A stretch of 44,696 nucleotides of DNA from a virus. The stretch lies in IMG/VR virus record IMGVR_UViG_3300008111_000127, positions 1-44,696 of that record. One strand, given 5' to 3'. How positions within the stretch are numbered: position 1 is the stretch's first letter; each line of letters starts with the position of its first letter. Below the pieces are notes generated by a model. That model was not told the DNA's origin. It searched no databases and saw nothing but the letters and a program-made list of their open reading frames with translations. Below, piece after piece: positions 15,225 to 21,863 of this stretch. A program made the position numbers and the translations under genes.

Positions 15225-15379
15225 TGGACAACTACAAATATCATTATGATGATATGGATAAGGACAATAGACCTCCTGCTTGCTATCAACTAACATACAG
15301 GGGTTGTAATTATTGGTCCTGTTATACTATTCATCTAGATGAGTGGTTTGAAAAAATGTTTAAGTTTGAGGGAGATTGA
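15224..15379 (+). CDS. Small protein with YRG motif (DUF4278-like)
   Basis: The 51-residue product contains LTYRGCNYW (residues 23-31), one copy of the motif seen twice in the gene at 14906. It also has several cysteines and aromatics and a C-terminal EWFEKMFKF helix. It starts inside the preceding stop, and its stop codon is part of the terminator that closes the cluster. Function unknown. Confidence 0.55.
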   Translation: MDNYKYHYDDMDKDNRPPACYQLTYRGCNYWSCYTIHLDEWFEKMFKFEGD

Positions 15380-15396
15380 CTCTCCCTCTTTTTTTA
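15368..15396 (+). terminator. Rho-independent terminator
   Basis: GAGGGAGA (15368-15375) pairs with TCTCCCTC (15381-15388) and is followed by seven T. The left arm and stop codon belong to the preceding gene. It ends the 14454-15379 cluster. Confidence 0.85.
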
Positions 15397-15532
15397 TGTC
15401 TATAAGTTTCTCTAATAGGCATAAATTTTTGTATCCTAAGTAACATATCTAATATACATATGGTAGAATAATGAGGTCATACAAATGAGCGAAAATTATT
15501 TGTTATGATTATCCTTGTGCGTGGAGGACATT
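15397..15532 (+). other. Intergenic leader before the gene at 15533
   Basis: This 136-base AT-rich stretch holds GCATAAATTT (a weak late-like motif near 15419), TATGAT (15504-15509) without a good -35, and a GGAGG ribosome site at 15523-15527. A seven-codon reading frame at 15485 is not treated as a gene. Confidence 0.5.
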
Positions 15533-15706
15533 ATGCACAACCTTGTCTCTTACAATCAACTTGCAGAATGGCGACACTTTGAGCAAACAGTTGACCGTTG
15601 TAATGATGAAATGGAGTTAGTCAATGATTATTTTAACTGTCTAATAGAATGTGATGATGACCAACAAACTTGTAAACGGGTATGTAGAAATATGCTGAGT
15701 GAGTAA
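15533..15706 (+). CDS. Small cysteine-containing protein
   Basis: The 57-residue product, starting MHNLVSYNQLAEWRHFEQ, has CLIECDDDQQTCKRVC, four cysteines in a spacing that could form two disulfides or bind a metal. The start at 15533 is chosen because GGAGG lies six bases upstream; an upstream TTG at 15515 would extend the product by six residues but overlaps the ribosome site. It is a single-gene unit closed by its own terminator. Function unknown. Confidence 0.6.
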   Translation: MHNLVSYNQLAEWRHFEQTVDRCNDEMELVNDYFNCLIECDDDQQTCKRVCRNMLSE

Positions 15707-15712
15707 TAAGAT

Positions 15713-15741
15713 GGGGAGGTCTTGACGACCTCCCTTTTTTT
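15713..15741 (+). terminator. Rho-independent terminator overlapping a promoter
   Basis: GGGAGGTC (15714-15721) pairs with GACCTCCC (15727-15734), followed by seven T. The loop supplies the TTGACG -35 of the promoter at 15722-15750. Confidence 0.85.
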
Positions 15742-15750
15742 GTGTAAAAT
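15722..15750 (+). promoter_or_regulatory. Sigma-70 promoter built into a terminator
   Basis: TTGACG (15722-15727), a 17-base spacer and TAAAAT (15745-15750) overlap the terminator loop and arm. The promoter lies just before the gene at 15772. Confidence 0.65.
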
Positions 15751-15771
15751 GAGTTGAGAGAACCCTATCTT

Positions 15772-15942
15772 ATGGACAAAGAAAAACTTAAACTCATCGT
15801 CCGTAATCTTGAATTACTTGTAGATTCTCTCAAAGCTGAAGTATACTCTGATACTCAGAGTTATCTCAACTATGAGGAAGTAAAAGTAGGTCTACAAGAC
15901 TACGATGAAATTTTTGACGATGATGATGGATATGCAGATTAA
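15772..15942 (+). CDS. Small acidic protein
   Basis: The 56-residue product has a helical N-terminal half (MDKEKLKLIVRNLELLVDSL) and an acidic tail (DDDDGYAD). The start at 15772 (ATG) is preferred to an in-frame upstream TTG at 15754, which lies at the probable transcription start. Its stop overlaps the next start (TAATG). It is the first gene of the transcript that leads to thyX. No function can be named. Confidence 0.6.
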   Translation: MDKEKLKLIVRNLELLVDSLKAEVYSDTQSYLNYEEVKVGLQDYDEIFDDDDGYAD

Positions 15943-16106
15943 TGACTAGTAGATCTAAAAAACTTGTAAAGTTGCTTGAGCGTCTCATCAAGCAAGACCA
16001 TCTCTATACCGATGAAAAGATTCGTGAGATGAAAGTGCAACTTCGTGAGTTGAAAGAACAACTCGCAGACTTAGAAAAGAAAACATCAAAAGGATTTGGT
16101 AAATGA
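15942..16106 (+). CDS. Small coiled-coil protein
   Basis: The 54-residue, highly charged product has heptad-like leucines (LVKLLERLIKQ, then LRELKEQLADLEKK), so a helical hairpin or dimer is expected. It begins inside the previous stop and its stop overlaps the thyX start by four bases. It is likely co-translated with thyX. Function unknown. Confidence 0.6.
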   Translation: MTSRSKKLVKLLERLIKQDHLYTDEKIREMKVQLRELKEQLADLEKKTSKGFGK

Positions 16107-16756
16107 CTGTAAAACTGGTTAGTGTAACTCCAGACGCCGAAAAGACAATGGCGTATGTAGCAAGAGTCAGTAATCCTGCAAATCAAGACAACGAAAACTA
16201 TTCCAAGTTGCTTGCTTATTGCATCAAGCACAACCATTGGTCTGTGTTTGAGCAGAGTTTTATGACTCTTGAGATTGAAACCAATCGTGGTATCGCAGCT
16301 CAAATTTTGCGTCACCGTAGTTTCACATATCAAGAGTTCTCACAACGCTATGCTGATACTTCACTGATTTCAGAGTATATTCCCGTTCCCGATCTTCGTC
16401 GTCAGGATACCAAGAATCGTCAAAACTCTATTGATGATATTGGCGAATATGAAAAACTGACGCTACAAAGTAAGATTCAAGACCATTTTGCGGAGGGTAT
16501 GCGCCTCTACAAGGAACTTCTTGCTCACGGAGTAGCAAAAGAGTCTGCTCGCTTTGTGCTTCCTCTGGCGACTCCTACTCGTCTTTATATGGCGGGTAGT
16601 TGCAGGTCTTGGATCACATATATTGCACTCCGAGAAAAAAATGGAACGCAAAAAGAGCATATGGATATTGCTAAAGAATGTAAAAAAATCTTTGCCGAGC
16701 AATTTCCTATCTGTACAGAAGCACTTGGGGGAGTAGAAAATCAATGGGTTCTGTAA
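16103..16756 (+). CDS. thyX: Flavin-dependent thymidylate synthase ThyX
   Basis: The 217-residue product has the ThyX signature RHR(x)7S at residues 70-80 (RHRSFTYQEFS), which binds flavin and dUMP. Other family features are a long helical core, LPLATPTRLYMAGSCRSW and the C-terminal catalytic helix. It makes dTMP from dUMP using FAD, NADPH and methylene-tetrahydrofolate, supplying nucleotides for phage DNA. It ends at an inverted repeat that overlaps its stop codon. Confidence 0.9.
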   Translation: MTVKLVSVTPDAEKTMAYVARVSNPANQDNENYSKLLAYCIKHNHWSVFEQSFMTLEIETNRGIAAQILRHRSFTYQEFSQRYADTSLISEYIPVPDLRRQDTKNRQNSIDDIGEYEKLTLQSKIQDHFAEGMRLYKELLAHGVAKESARFVLPLATPTRLYMAGSCRSWITYIALREKNGTQKEHMDIAKECKKIFAEQFPICTEALGGVENQWVL

Positions 16757-16795
16757 TGTATCCATATTATAAATATAAGTAGTTGGATACATTAC
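16753..16795 (+). promoter_or_regulatory. 12-bp inverted repeat with a late promoter in its loop
   Basis: GTAATGTATCCA (16753-16764) and TGGATACATTAC (16784-16795) are perfect inverted repeats 19 bases apart. The loop contains the exact T4 late motif TATAAATA (16768-16775). The right arm ends five bases before the HNH start at 16800. Read-through RNA from thyX can fold; late-initiated RNA would lack the left arm. Confidence 0.75.
16768..16775 (+). promoter_or_regulatory. Perfect T4-type late promoter motif TATAAATA
   Basis: An exact match to the T4 late consensus, 24 bases before the HNH endonuclease start. Confidence 0.8.
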
Positions 16796-16799
16796 TACT

Positions 16800-17378
16800 A
16801 TGGGAAGAAAATCATCTATTAGTGTTGGAGATGTCATAGGCAACTTTACCGTATTGGATGTAATACCAGCAAAAGGTCCAGGTCATCATGTTAAAGGGAA
16901 AGTAAAATGTTCTATATGTGGTGGGACTAAAGAAATGTATAGTTTTAACATAAGAAGAAGATATTCTTGTGGATGTTCTCAAAGAGATGTATCTACTTGG
17001 AAATCAAAAGGGGCAAAAAATATGCCTTGGAAATTATCTTATGGTGAAGCCGCAAAAAACGACCTATACTCCACATATAGAACTTCTGCTAATAGAAGAG
17101 GATTAAACTTTGACATTGATGTAAATTTTTTTACAGAAAATGTAGTAAAATCTTGTTCTTATTGTGGTGATTCATTATCTTCCGTAAAAAAATCGCAATC
17201 AAAAACTGGCGGTGATTTTTTATATACTGGAATTGATAGGATTGATAGTACTAAAGGTTATACAGAAGATAATTGTACCCCTTGCTGTAAAATTTGTAAT
17301 GTGATGAAGTGGGATTTATCTTTGGAAGATTTTACCAATCATATTATGAAAATATCTTCTCATTTAAACAATAAATAA
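16800..17378 (+). CDS. Free-standing HNH homing-type endonuclease
   Basis: The 192-residue product has CSICGG and SCGC zinc-knuckle-like pairs in the N-terminal part. The HNH-type core follows: SCSYCGDSL, GIDRIDSTKGYTEDN and TPCCKICNVMKWDLSLEDF, with the typical D-R-I-D-x-x-K-G-Y-T-x-x-N pattern. It would cut double-stranded DNA and may be a mobile or resident free-standing endonuclease like those of T4. It is AT-rich relative to thyX and phoH and lies alone between them, so insertion is likely. A promoter in a hairpin loop precedes it. Confidence 0.8.
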   Translation: MGRKSSISVGDVIGNFTVLDVIPAKGPGHHVKGKVKCSICGGTKEMYSFNIRRRYSCGCSQRDVSTWKSKGAKNMPWKLSYGEAAKNDLYSTYRTSANRRGLNFDIDVNFFTENVVKSCSYCGDSLSSVKKSQSKTGGDFLYTGIDRIDSTKGYTEDNCTPCCKICNVMKWDLSLEDFTNHIMKISSHLNNK

Positions 17379-17390
17379 GTTCATATCATT

Positions 17391-17407
17391 AGGAGGTGAA
17401 AATTTTG
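17391..17407 (+). promoter_or_regulatory. Strong ribosome site deciding a TTG start
   Basis: AGGAGG (17391-17396) lies eight bases before TTG (17405-17407), whereas the in-frame GTG at 17396 overlaps it. A late-like AATAAATA (17370-17377) sits in the HNH stop region. Confidence 0.6.
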
Positions 17408-17653
17408 GCAACATATCCTGTAGTCCACAAAGAAACTGGTGAACAAAAAGAAGTGACGATGAGCGTCAACGAATGGGACCAGTGGAAAGTGGAAAATCCA
17501 GAATGGATTCGAGACTGGTCTGATCCTTCTACCTGCCCACAACCTGGTGAAGTGGGTGAGTGGAAGGACAAACTCAGGAAGAAGAATCCTGGATGGAACG
17601 ATGTGCTGCACCGTGCAGCGAAAATGCCTGGTTCTAAAGTAAACAAAATCTAA
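17405..17653 (+). CDS. Conserved small cyanophage protein (TTG start)
   Basis: The 82-residue product (translated MATYPVVHKETGEQKEVTMS from the TTG) has aromatic and acidic stretches (EWDQWKVENPEWIRDWSD) and a conserved-looking C-terminal LHRAAKMPGSKV. I recall closely similar proteins beside phoH in other cyanomyoviruses, all starting MATYPV, which supports TTG rather than the GTG at 17396. The function is unknown. Its stop overlaps the phoH start by one base. Confidence 0.65.
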   Translation: MATYPVVHKETGEQKEVTMSVNEWDQWKVENPEWIRDWSDPSTCPQPGEVGEWKDKLRKKNPGWNDVLHRAAKMPGSKVNKI

Positions 17654-18411
17654 TGGCAAGAAGAAAAAGATCGTCTGCAGAGCAACCTATCGGGGTTGGT
17701 CTCACTGCAAAGCAGATGAAGAGGAAGAAACCTCTAAGTTCCGATTACCTTATTGATATTGATCCCCTTACGGATAATCAAAAAAGATTATTTAATTCCT
17801 ATCAAGAAGGTAAACATTTAGTAGCATATGGTTGTGCTGGTACTGGTAAAACCTTTATCACACTTTATAATGCTCTTCAAGATGTATTGAATGAACATAC
17901 ACCTTATGAACGCATTTACCTTGTTCGTTCTCTAGTTGCTACCAGAGAGATTGGGTTCCTTCCTGGTTCTCATGAAGATAAGGCGGATATTTACCAAATT
18001 CCTTATAAGAATATGGTGAAATATATGTTCCAGATGCCTAGTGATGCTGATTTCGAGATGCTCTATGGTAATCTCAAGTCACAAGAAACAATCAAGTTTT
18101 GGAGTACTTCGTTCCTTCGTGGAACTACACTTGATAACTCTATTATTATTGTTGATGAATATCAGAACCTAAACTTCCATGAATTAGACTCTATTATCAC
18201 TCGTGTTGGTGAAAATACTAGAATTTGTTTCTGTGGTGATGCGGTTCAGTCTGATTTGCAGAAGTCAAATGAGCGTAATGGTATTCATGATTTTATGAGT
18301 GTATTGCGTAAAATGCCTTCTTTTGATATAATTGAATTTGGGGTTGATGATATTGTCCGCTCTGGACTTGTTAAAGAATACATTCTCGCAAAAATGGAAG
18401 CAGGTTTTTAA
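17653..18411 (+). CDS. phoH: PhoH-like ATPase
   Basis: The 252-residue product has a Walker A motif GCAGTGKT (residues 60-67), a Walker B IIIVDEYQN and the ITRVGENTRICFCGDAVQ motif of PhoH-like proteins. It binds and hydrolyses ATP. PhoH is common in marine T4-like phages, but its role in infection is not settled, and links to phosphate stress or RNA metabolism are proposals from the literature. The next gene starts inside its stop. Confidence 0.9.
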   Translation: MARRKRSSAEQPIGVGLTAKQMKRKKPLSSDYLIDIDPLTDNQKRLFNSYQEGKHLVAYGCAGTGKTFITLYNALQDVLNEHTPYERIYLVRSLVATREIGFLPGSHEDKADIYQIPYKNMVKYMFQMPSDADFEMLYGNLKSQETIKFWSTSFLRGTTLDNSIIIVDEYQNLNFHELDSIITRVGENTRICFCGDAVQSDLQKSNERNGIHDFMSVLRKMPSFDIIEFGVDDIVRSGLVKEYILAKMEAGF

Positions 18412-19088
18412 TGTTCAGTCATGTTGATATTGATCTCCCTCAACTTGAGAGGGAGACTATTGATGGTGTAAGGTATTACAGAGTTCCTACAGAAGAAGAA
18501 CTTCTTAGACTGGTCTCCATCACTTCGGTGACCAGTCATTTTAATAGGGAGATTTTCGTCAACTGGAGAAAGAAAGTCGGTGATGAAGAAGCAGATCGTA
18601 TCACGAAGGCAGCAACAAGTCGTGGTACAGACATGCATACTCTGGTAGAACATCATCTGAAGAATGAAGAACTACCAAAAGTACAACCAATTTCTGATTT
18701 CCTCTTTAAAATTTCAAAATCAGACTTAAATCGTATAAATAATATTTACGCCCTTGAAGGGTCCCTATATAGTAAGCAACTAGGTATTGCTGGGACAGTT
18801 GACTGCATCGCTGAATATGACGGTGAGTTAGCTATAATCGACTTTAAGACTTCTAAAAAACCAAAACCACGAGAGTGGATCGAACACTATTTTGTTCAAT
18901 GTATGGCTTACGGATGTATGCTGTACGAACTGACTGGTATTTCAGTTAAAAAACTTGTAATCATCATGGCTTGTGAAAATGGAGAATGCGTCGTCTATGA
19001 AGAACGAGACAAATCAAAGTACATCAAACTTCTCAGCGAATACATTAGAAAGTTTGTTAGAGATAAACTGGAACTCTATGGAAAATAA
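18411..19088 (+). CDS. PD-(D/E)XK exonuclease-like protein
   Basis: The 225-residue product contains GTVDCIAEYDGELAIIDFKT, which fits the PD-(D/E)XK core: an aspartate in GTVDC, then DFK, a catalytic D and K. An upstream H of HTLVEHHL and downstream QCMAYG fit the RecB/MGME1-like group. It probably digests single- or double-stranded DNA, such as host DNA or recombination intermediates. It begins inside the phoH stop and overlaps gp33 by 11 bases. Confidence 0.75.
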   Translation: MFSHVDIDLPQLERETIDGVRYYRVPTEEELLRLVSITSVTSHFNREIFVNWRKKVGDEEADRITKAATSRGTDMHTLVEHHLKNEELPKVQPISDFLFKISKSDLNRINNIYALEGSLYSKQLGIAGTVDCIAEYDGELAIIDFKTSKKPKPREWIEHYFVQCMAYGCMLYELTGISVKKLVIIMACENGECVVYEERDKSKYIKLLSEYIRKFVRDKLELYGK

Positions 19089-19338
19089 CAAAGAACTAGA
19101 ACAAGCAATAGAAAGTAAGTTTCTGACTCCTTCTAAATTCGCTCTTGAAATTGAGAAGATTGTGATTGAAGAAAACTTCAACTACATTGATGCTATCTGT
19201 CACTATTGTGAAATTAACAGTCTTGAGGTAGAATCAGTCACGAAGCTTATCTCAAAACCATTAAAAGAGAGATTGAAGTGGGATGCTATCCGTCTCAACT
19301 TTATGAAGAAGACTTCGAAGGCAAAACTTCCTCTGTAA
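19078..19338 (+). CDS. gp33: Late transcription co-activator gp33-like
   Basis: The 86-residue product, with SKFALEIEKIVIEENFNYID, CEINSLEVESVTKLISK and LKWDAIRLNFMKKTS, matches the short cyanophage gp33 proteins I recall. T4 gp33 links the late sigma gp55 and host RNA polymerase to the sliding clamp and turns on late promoters. The start at 19078 sits inside the exonuclease end, ahead of the order 33-59-32 known in T4, here interrupted by the gene at 19365. No gp55 is seen in this window. Confidence 0.7.
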   Translation: MENNKELEQAIESKFLTPSKFALEIEKIVIEENFNYIDAICHYCEINSLEVESVTKLISKPLKERLKWDAIRLNFMKKTSKAKLPL

Positions 19339-19339
19339 A

Positions 19340-19347
19340 CTAAATAC
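19340..19347 (+). promoter_or_regulatory. Late promoter motif CTAAATAC
   Basis: It matches the cyanophage late variant (CTAAATAC, also before gp4) and lies 17 bases before the gene at 19365. It implies late expression of that gene amid early replication genes. Confidence 0.65.
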
Positions 19348-19364
19348 ATAAAAGACAACTTCAA

Positions 19365-19880
19365 ATGAAAACGTTTAATCAGTTTATATCTGTAATAAAC
19401 GAAATGAAAGCTGGATATATCACTGGTGACGAAACTCACGGAGGATATGATCCAAGTCATGGTGGTAAAAATTATCATGATCATTTGGAGTTTGATGATA
19501 AAAAGACTAGAGATGCTGCTATAGCATGGATGAAAAAACAGGGTTGGGAGATTGGTTCCACCTCTGGAGGAAAGCACTCTAAAGGATCAAGGCACTATTC
19601 TGATAGAGCATTTGATATCCCAATGTATAGACCTTCTGGTGGGGTACAAAAAGGTTTCTCTGATGATAAGATTGGAGAAAGAGCAATGAGTTCCTCAATT
19701 CGCAATGATTTAGCAAGAGCTGGATTTAGCATTTCTTCTGTATATGGCGGTGGTTATACCCCACCAAAAGTTCTTTCAAAACTAAAGGGAGTTGAGGGAA
19801 CTGGTGTTGGTAAAGACTTTGTTGCTAGACAATGGAGTGATACTGAAAAATCAAGATATACTGCTTGGGGAGGAAAGTAA
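19365..19880 (+). CDS. Possible internal head protein with M15-like peptidase fold
   Basis: The 171-residue product starts MKTFNQFISVINE. This resembles the N-terminal capsid targeting tag of T4 internal proteins (MKTYQEFIAE...), which is cut after Glu by the prohead protease; INE fits the (L/I)xE cut. The body has HSKGSRHYSDRAFDIP at residues 71-86, with His71/His77 and Asp84 as in the metal site of M15 (VanY-like) peptidases. It may digest cell-wall peptide links. It has its own late promoter motif and lies between gp33 and gp59. The role and packaging are inference. Confidence 0.65.
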   Translation: MKTFNQFISVINEMKAGYITGDETHGGYDPSHGGKNYHDHLEFDDKKTRDAAIAWMKKQGWEIGSTSGGKHSKGSRHYSDRAFDIPMYRPSGGVQKGFSDDKIGERAMSSSIRNDLARAGFSISSVYGGGYTPPKVLSKLKGVEGTGVGKDFVARQWSDTEKSRYTAWGGK

Positions 19881-19895
19881 TTTTTGAAGTTTATT

Positions 19896-20486
19896 ATGTC
19901 ACCATTTGAAACTTATCAAACTTATCTTTCGATGAAAAGTCATTTTACGAACAGTAAATATGACTTTTTTAAGTATGGAGGAAAGTCACGGGCAACTGTG
20001 ACTTCTTTCAATAAACGTAAAGACAAATACTGGTTTGAGAAGACCAGCCGTAAATATTCTGATGAGGAAGTCAAAGACTTTCTACTTGCAAATTTTGTAT
20101 CCGCAGACAACCCACAAAACTTATGGATTGGAGAAATTATCAATTCTGGCGAAAGAACATACGCAGAGTGGATGAGGCGTCAACAGAGTTTGACCTACTT
20201 ATTCAAAGAGCAAAGCAACGAATTGTTATCGGAGAACGAGTTAGAGAGTTTGTTCAACTGTACCAAAGGTCACCCTCCGATACTCAAAAAGTTTCTAAGC
20301 GGGCAACTATCGCTAGAAACTTTCACAATCTACGAAAAAATATTCCATTTCTCAAACGATTTTGATAAGAAACTTCTGGACCCTGTGTGGGAAACCGTAA
20401 GTTTGAAATTGAAAAAATATTCCCCATTCCTAAATATTGATGTGTTCAACTACCGAAAGATTTTGCGGTCCATTATCAATGAGTGA
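19896..20486 (+). CDS. gp59: gp59-like helicase loader
   Basis: The 196-residue product resembles the gp59 family, which loads the gp41 helicase on gp32-coated DNA. Features seen are MSPFETYQTYLSMKSHFT at the start, KYWFEKTSRKYSDEE in the middle and LFNCTKGHPPILKKFLSGQLSLE in the C-terminal half. The start at 19896 was chosen over a TTG at 19884 because the product then begins as in other cyanophage gp59 proteins. It lies between the inserted M15-like gene and the DUF1825-like gene, with gp32 downstream. Confidence 0.75.
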   Translation: MSPFETYQTYLSMKSHFTNSKYDFFKYGGKSRATVTSFNKRKDKYWFEKTSRKYSDEEVKDFLLANFVSADNPQNLWIGEIINSGERTYAEWMRRQQSLTYLFKEQSNELLSENELESLFNCTKGHPPILKKFLSGQLSLETFTIYEKIFHFSNDFDKKLLDPVWETVSLKLKKYSPFLNIDVFNYRKILRSIINE

Positions 20487-20811
20487 ATTTTTTAAATCCG
20501 ATATTATTCAAGAAGAACTTGAAGAAATTAATAATCTTCAAGAACAAATCTATGGAAGTATCCTTACCTTTGGTGTAATGGATAATGAAACCAAGAAAGA
20601 ACACGTTGAAAAGTTACAGACCTTGCTAGAAAAGCAAAGGATCATGTATACTAGATTGTCTCTTTCAGATGACCCACAGGCGGTTGAGATGAAAGAGAAT
20701 CTTCGCAAATCGGTAGCACTGATGGGATTCCCACCAGAGACCGATATGCAAGTTTTATTCGACAGTATGAATCAGACAATCGAATCCCTCAAGCAATATC
20801 TTGACGACTGA
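20479..20811 (+). CDS. DUF1825-like protein
   Basis: The 110-residue helical product, with MSEFFKSDIIQEELEEINNL, EKQRIMYTRLSLSDDPQA and MGFPPETDMQVLFDSMNQTI, matches the cyanobacterial and cyanophage DUF1825 family. Its function is not known. It overlaps the gp59 end by eight bases and its last codons contain the -35 of the gp32 promoter. Confidence 0.75.
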   Translation: MSEFFKSDIIQEELEEINNLQEQIYGSILTFGVMDNETKKEHVEKLQTLLEKQRIMYTRLSLSDDPQAVEMKENLRKSVALMGFPPETDMQVLFDSMNQTIESLKQYLDD

Positions 20812-20829
20812 GGGCATCCCTGTTATACT
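20801..20829 (+). promoter_or_regulatory. Sigma-70 promoter of gp32
   Basis: TTGACG (20801-20806), a 17-base spacer and TATACT (20824-20829) precede gp32 by 43 bases. The transcript starts near 20836 and includes the repeated leader. Confidence 0.75.
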
Positions 20830-20830
20830 A

Positions 20831-20870
20831 TCCGAGTAATCCCCCGAATCCAATTAATCCGAGGTAATCC
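20831..20870 (+). promoter_or_regulatory. Repeated gp32 leader, possible autogenous operator
   Basis: TCCGAGTAATCC (20831-20842) and TCCGAGGTAATCC (20858-20870) are near-identical direct repeats, with an extra TAATCC at 20855-20860. The second carries the GAGG ribosome site. T4 gp32 represses its own translation by binding its leader, so an analogous site is plausible. Confidence 0.5.
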
Positions 20871-20872
20871 AA

Positions 20873-21802
20873 ATGTCTTTCGCAGACCTTAAGAAGCAAT
20901 CTAAGCTTGGCTCCCTGACCGCAAAACTGGTCAAGGAAGTCGAAAAAATGAATAACAATGGCGGTTCCAGTGGCGATGAGCGCCTGTGGAAACTAGAATG
21001 TGATAAGAGCGGCAATGGTTATGCCGTCATCCGTTTCCTGCCTGCTCCGAACGGTGAGGACCTTCCGTTCGTGAAACTCTACAGTCACGCATTCCAAGGT
21101 CCTGGTGGTTGGTATATTGAGAACTCTCTGACCACTCTGGGTCAGAAGGATCCTGTGTCTGAGCACAACACGATGCTGTGGAACAACGGCACTGATGTGG
21201 GTAAAGAACAGGCACGTAAACAGAAGCGTAAACTGACTTACATTGCTAACATCTATGTGGTCAAGGATCCCGCTAACCCCTCTAACGAAGGTAAAGTCTT
21301 CCTGTATAAGTTCGGTAAGAAGATCTTCGACAAACTCACTGCTGCGATGCAACCTGAGTTTGAGGATGAGGAAGCAATTGATCCGTTCGATTTCTGGCAG
21401 GGTGCTAACTTCAAACTGAAGGCAAAGAACGTTGCTGGTTATCGTAACTACGACTCCAGTGAGTTTGCTCGTCCCGATGCTCTTCTGGAAGATGACGATG
21501 CGATGGAAGCAATCTGGAAGAAGCAGTATTCTCTCGCTGAACTTGTTGCTGCTGATCAGTTCAAGTCTTATGATGATCTGAAGAAGCGCCTTGACTATGT
21601 TCTTGGTAACAAGGGCACTCCTCGCTATCAAGATCCTGATGAGGGTGAAGAAGAAGAATACACTCGTGGTTCTTCCCGTGAACTCACGGAAGATCTTCGT
21701 GGAGAACTGAATTCTCTTCAACCTACTCGCACTGTATCTTCTGCTGACGAAGATGAGGATGATGATACTCTTTCTTACTTTGCACGACTTGCTGAAGAGT
21801 GA
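20873..21802 (+). CDS. gp32: Single-stranded DNA-binding protein gp32
   Basis: The 309-residue product has the gp32 layout: an N-terminal basic self-association region (MSFADLKKQSKLGSLTAKL), a core with GNGYAVIRFLPAPNGEDLPFV, GKVFLYKFGKKIFDKL and FDFWQGANFKLK, and an acidic C-terminal tail (EDEDDDTLSYFARLAEE) that in T4 controls partner proteins. It coats and protects single-stranded DNA during replication, repair and recombination. It has its own promoter and a repeated leader, and is richer in GC than its neighbours. Confidence 0.9.
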   Translation: MSFADLKKQSKLGSLTAKLVKEVEKMNNNGGSSGDERLWKLECDKSGNGYAVIRFLPAPNGEDLPFVKLYSHAFQGPGGWYIENSLTTLGQKDPVSEHNTMLWNNGTDVGKEQARKQKRKLTYIANIYVVKDPANPSNEGKVFLYKFGKKIFDKLTAAMQPEFEDEEAIDPFDFWQGANFKLKAKNVAGYRNYDSSEFARPDALLEDDDAMEAIWKKQYSLAELVAADQFKSYDDLKKRLDYVLGNKGTPRYQDPDEGEEEEYTRGSSRELTEDLRGELNSLQPTRTVSSADEDEDDDTLSYFARLAEE

Positions 21803-21863
21803 AGTATAATCAAATCTGCCTAATACTTTTAGTTGTAGCAGCATACATTAATTTACTGTTCAA

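Noticed and set aside
15485-15508. Seven-codon ATG reading frame
   Set aside because: Too short and without a ribosome site.
18734-18741. TATAAATA inside the exonuclease gene
   Set aside because: It is an exact late motif but lies mid-gene with no gene start soon after, so probably chance.
20993-21844. 283-codon minus-strand ORF opposite gp32
   Set aside because: It is the mirror of the well-supported gp32 coding sequence, with no ribosome site or coherent product.
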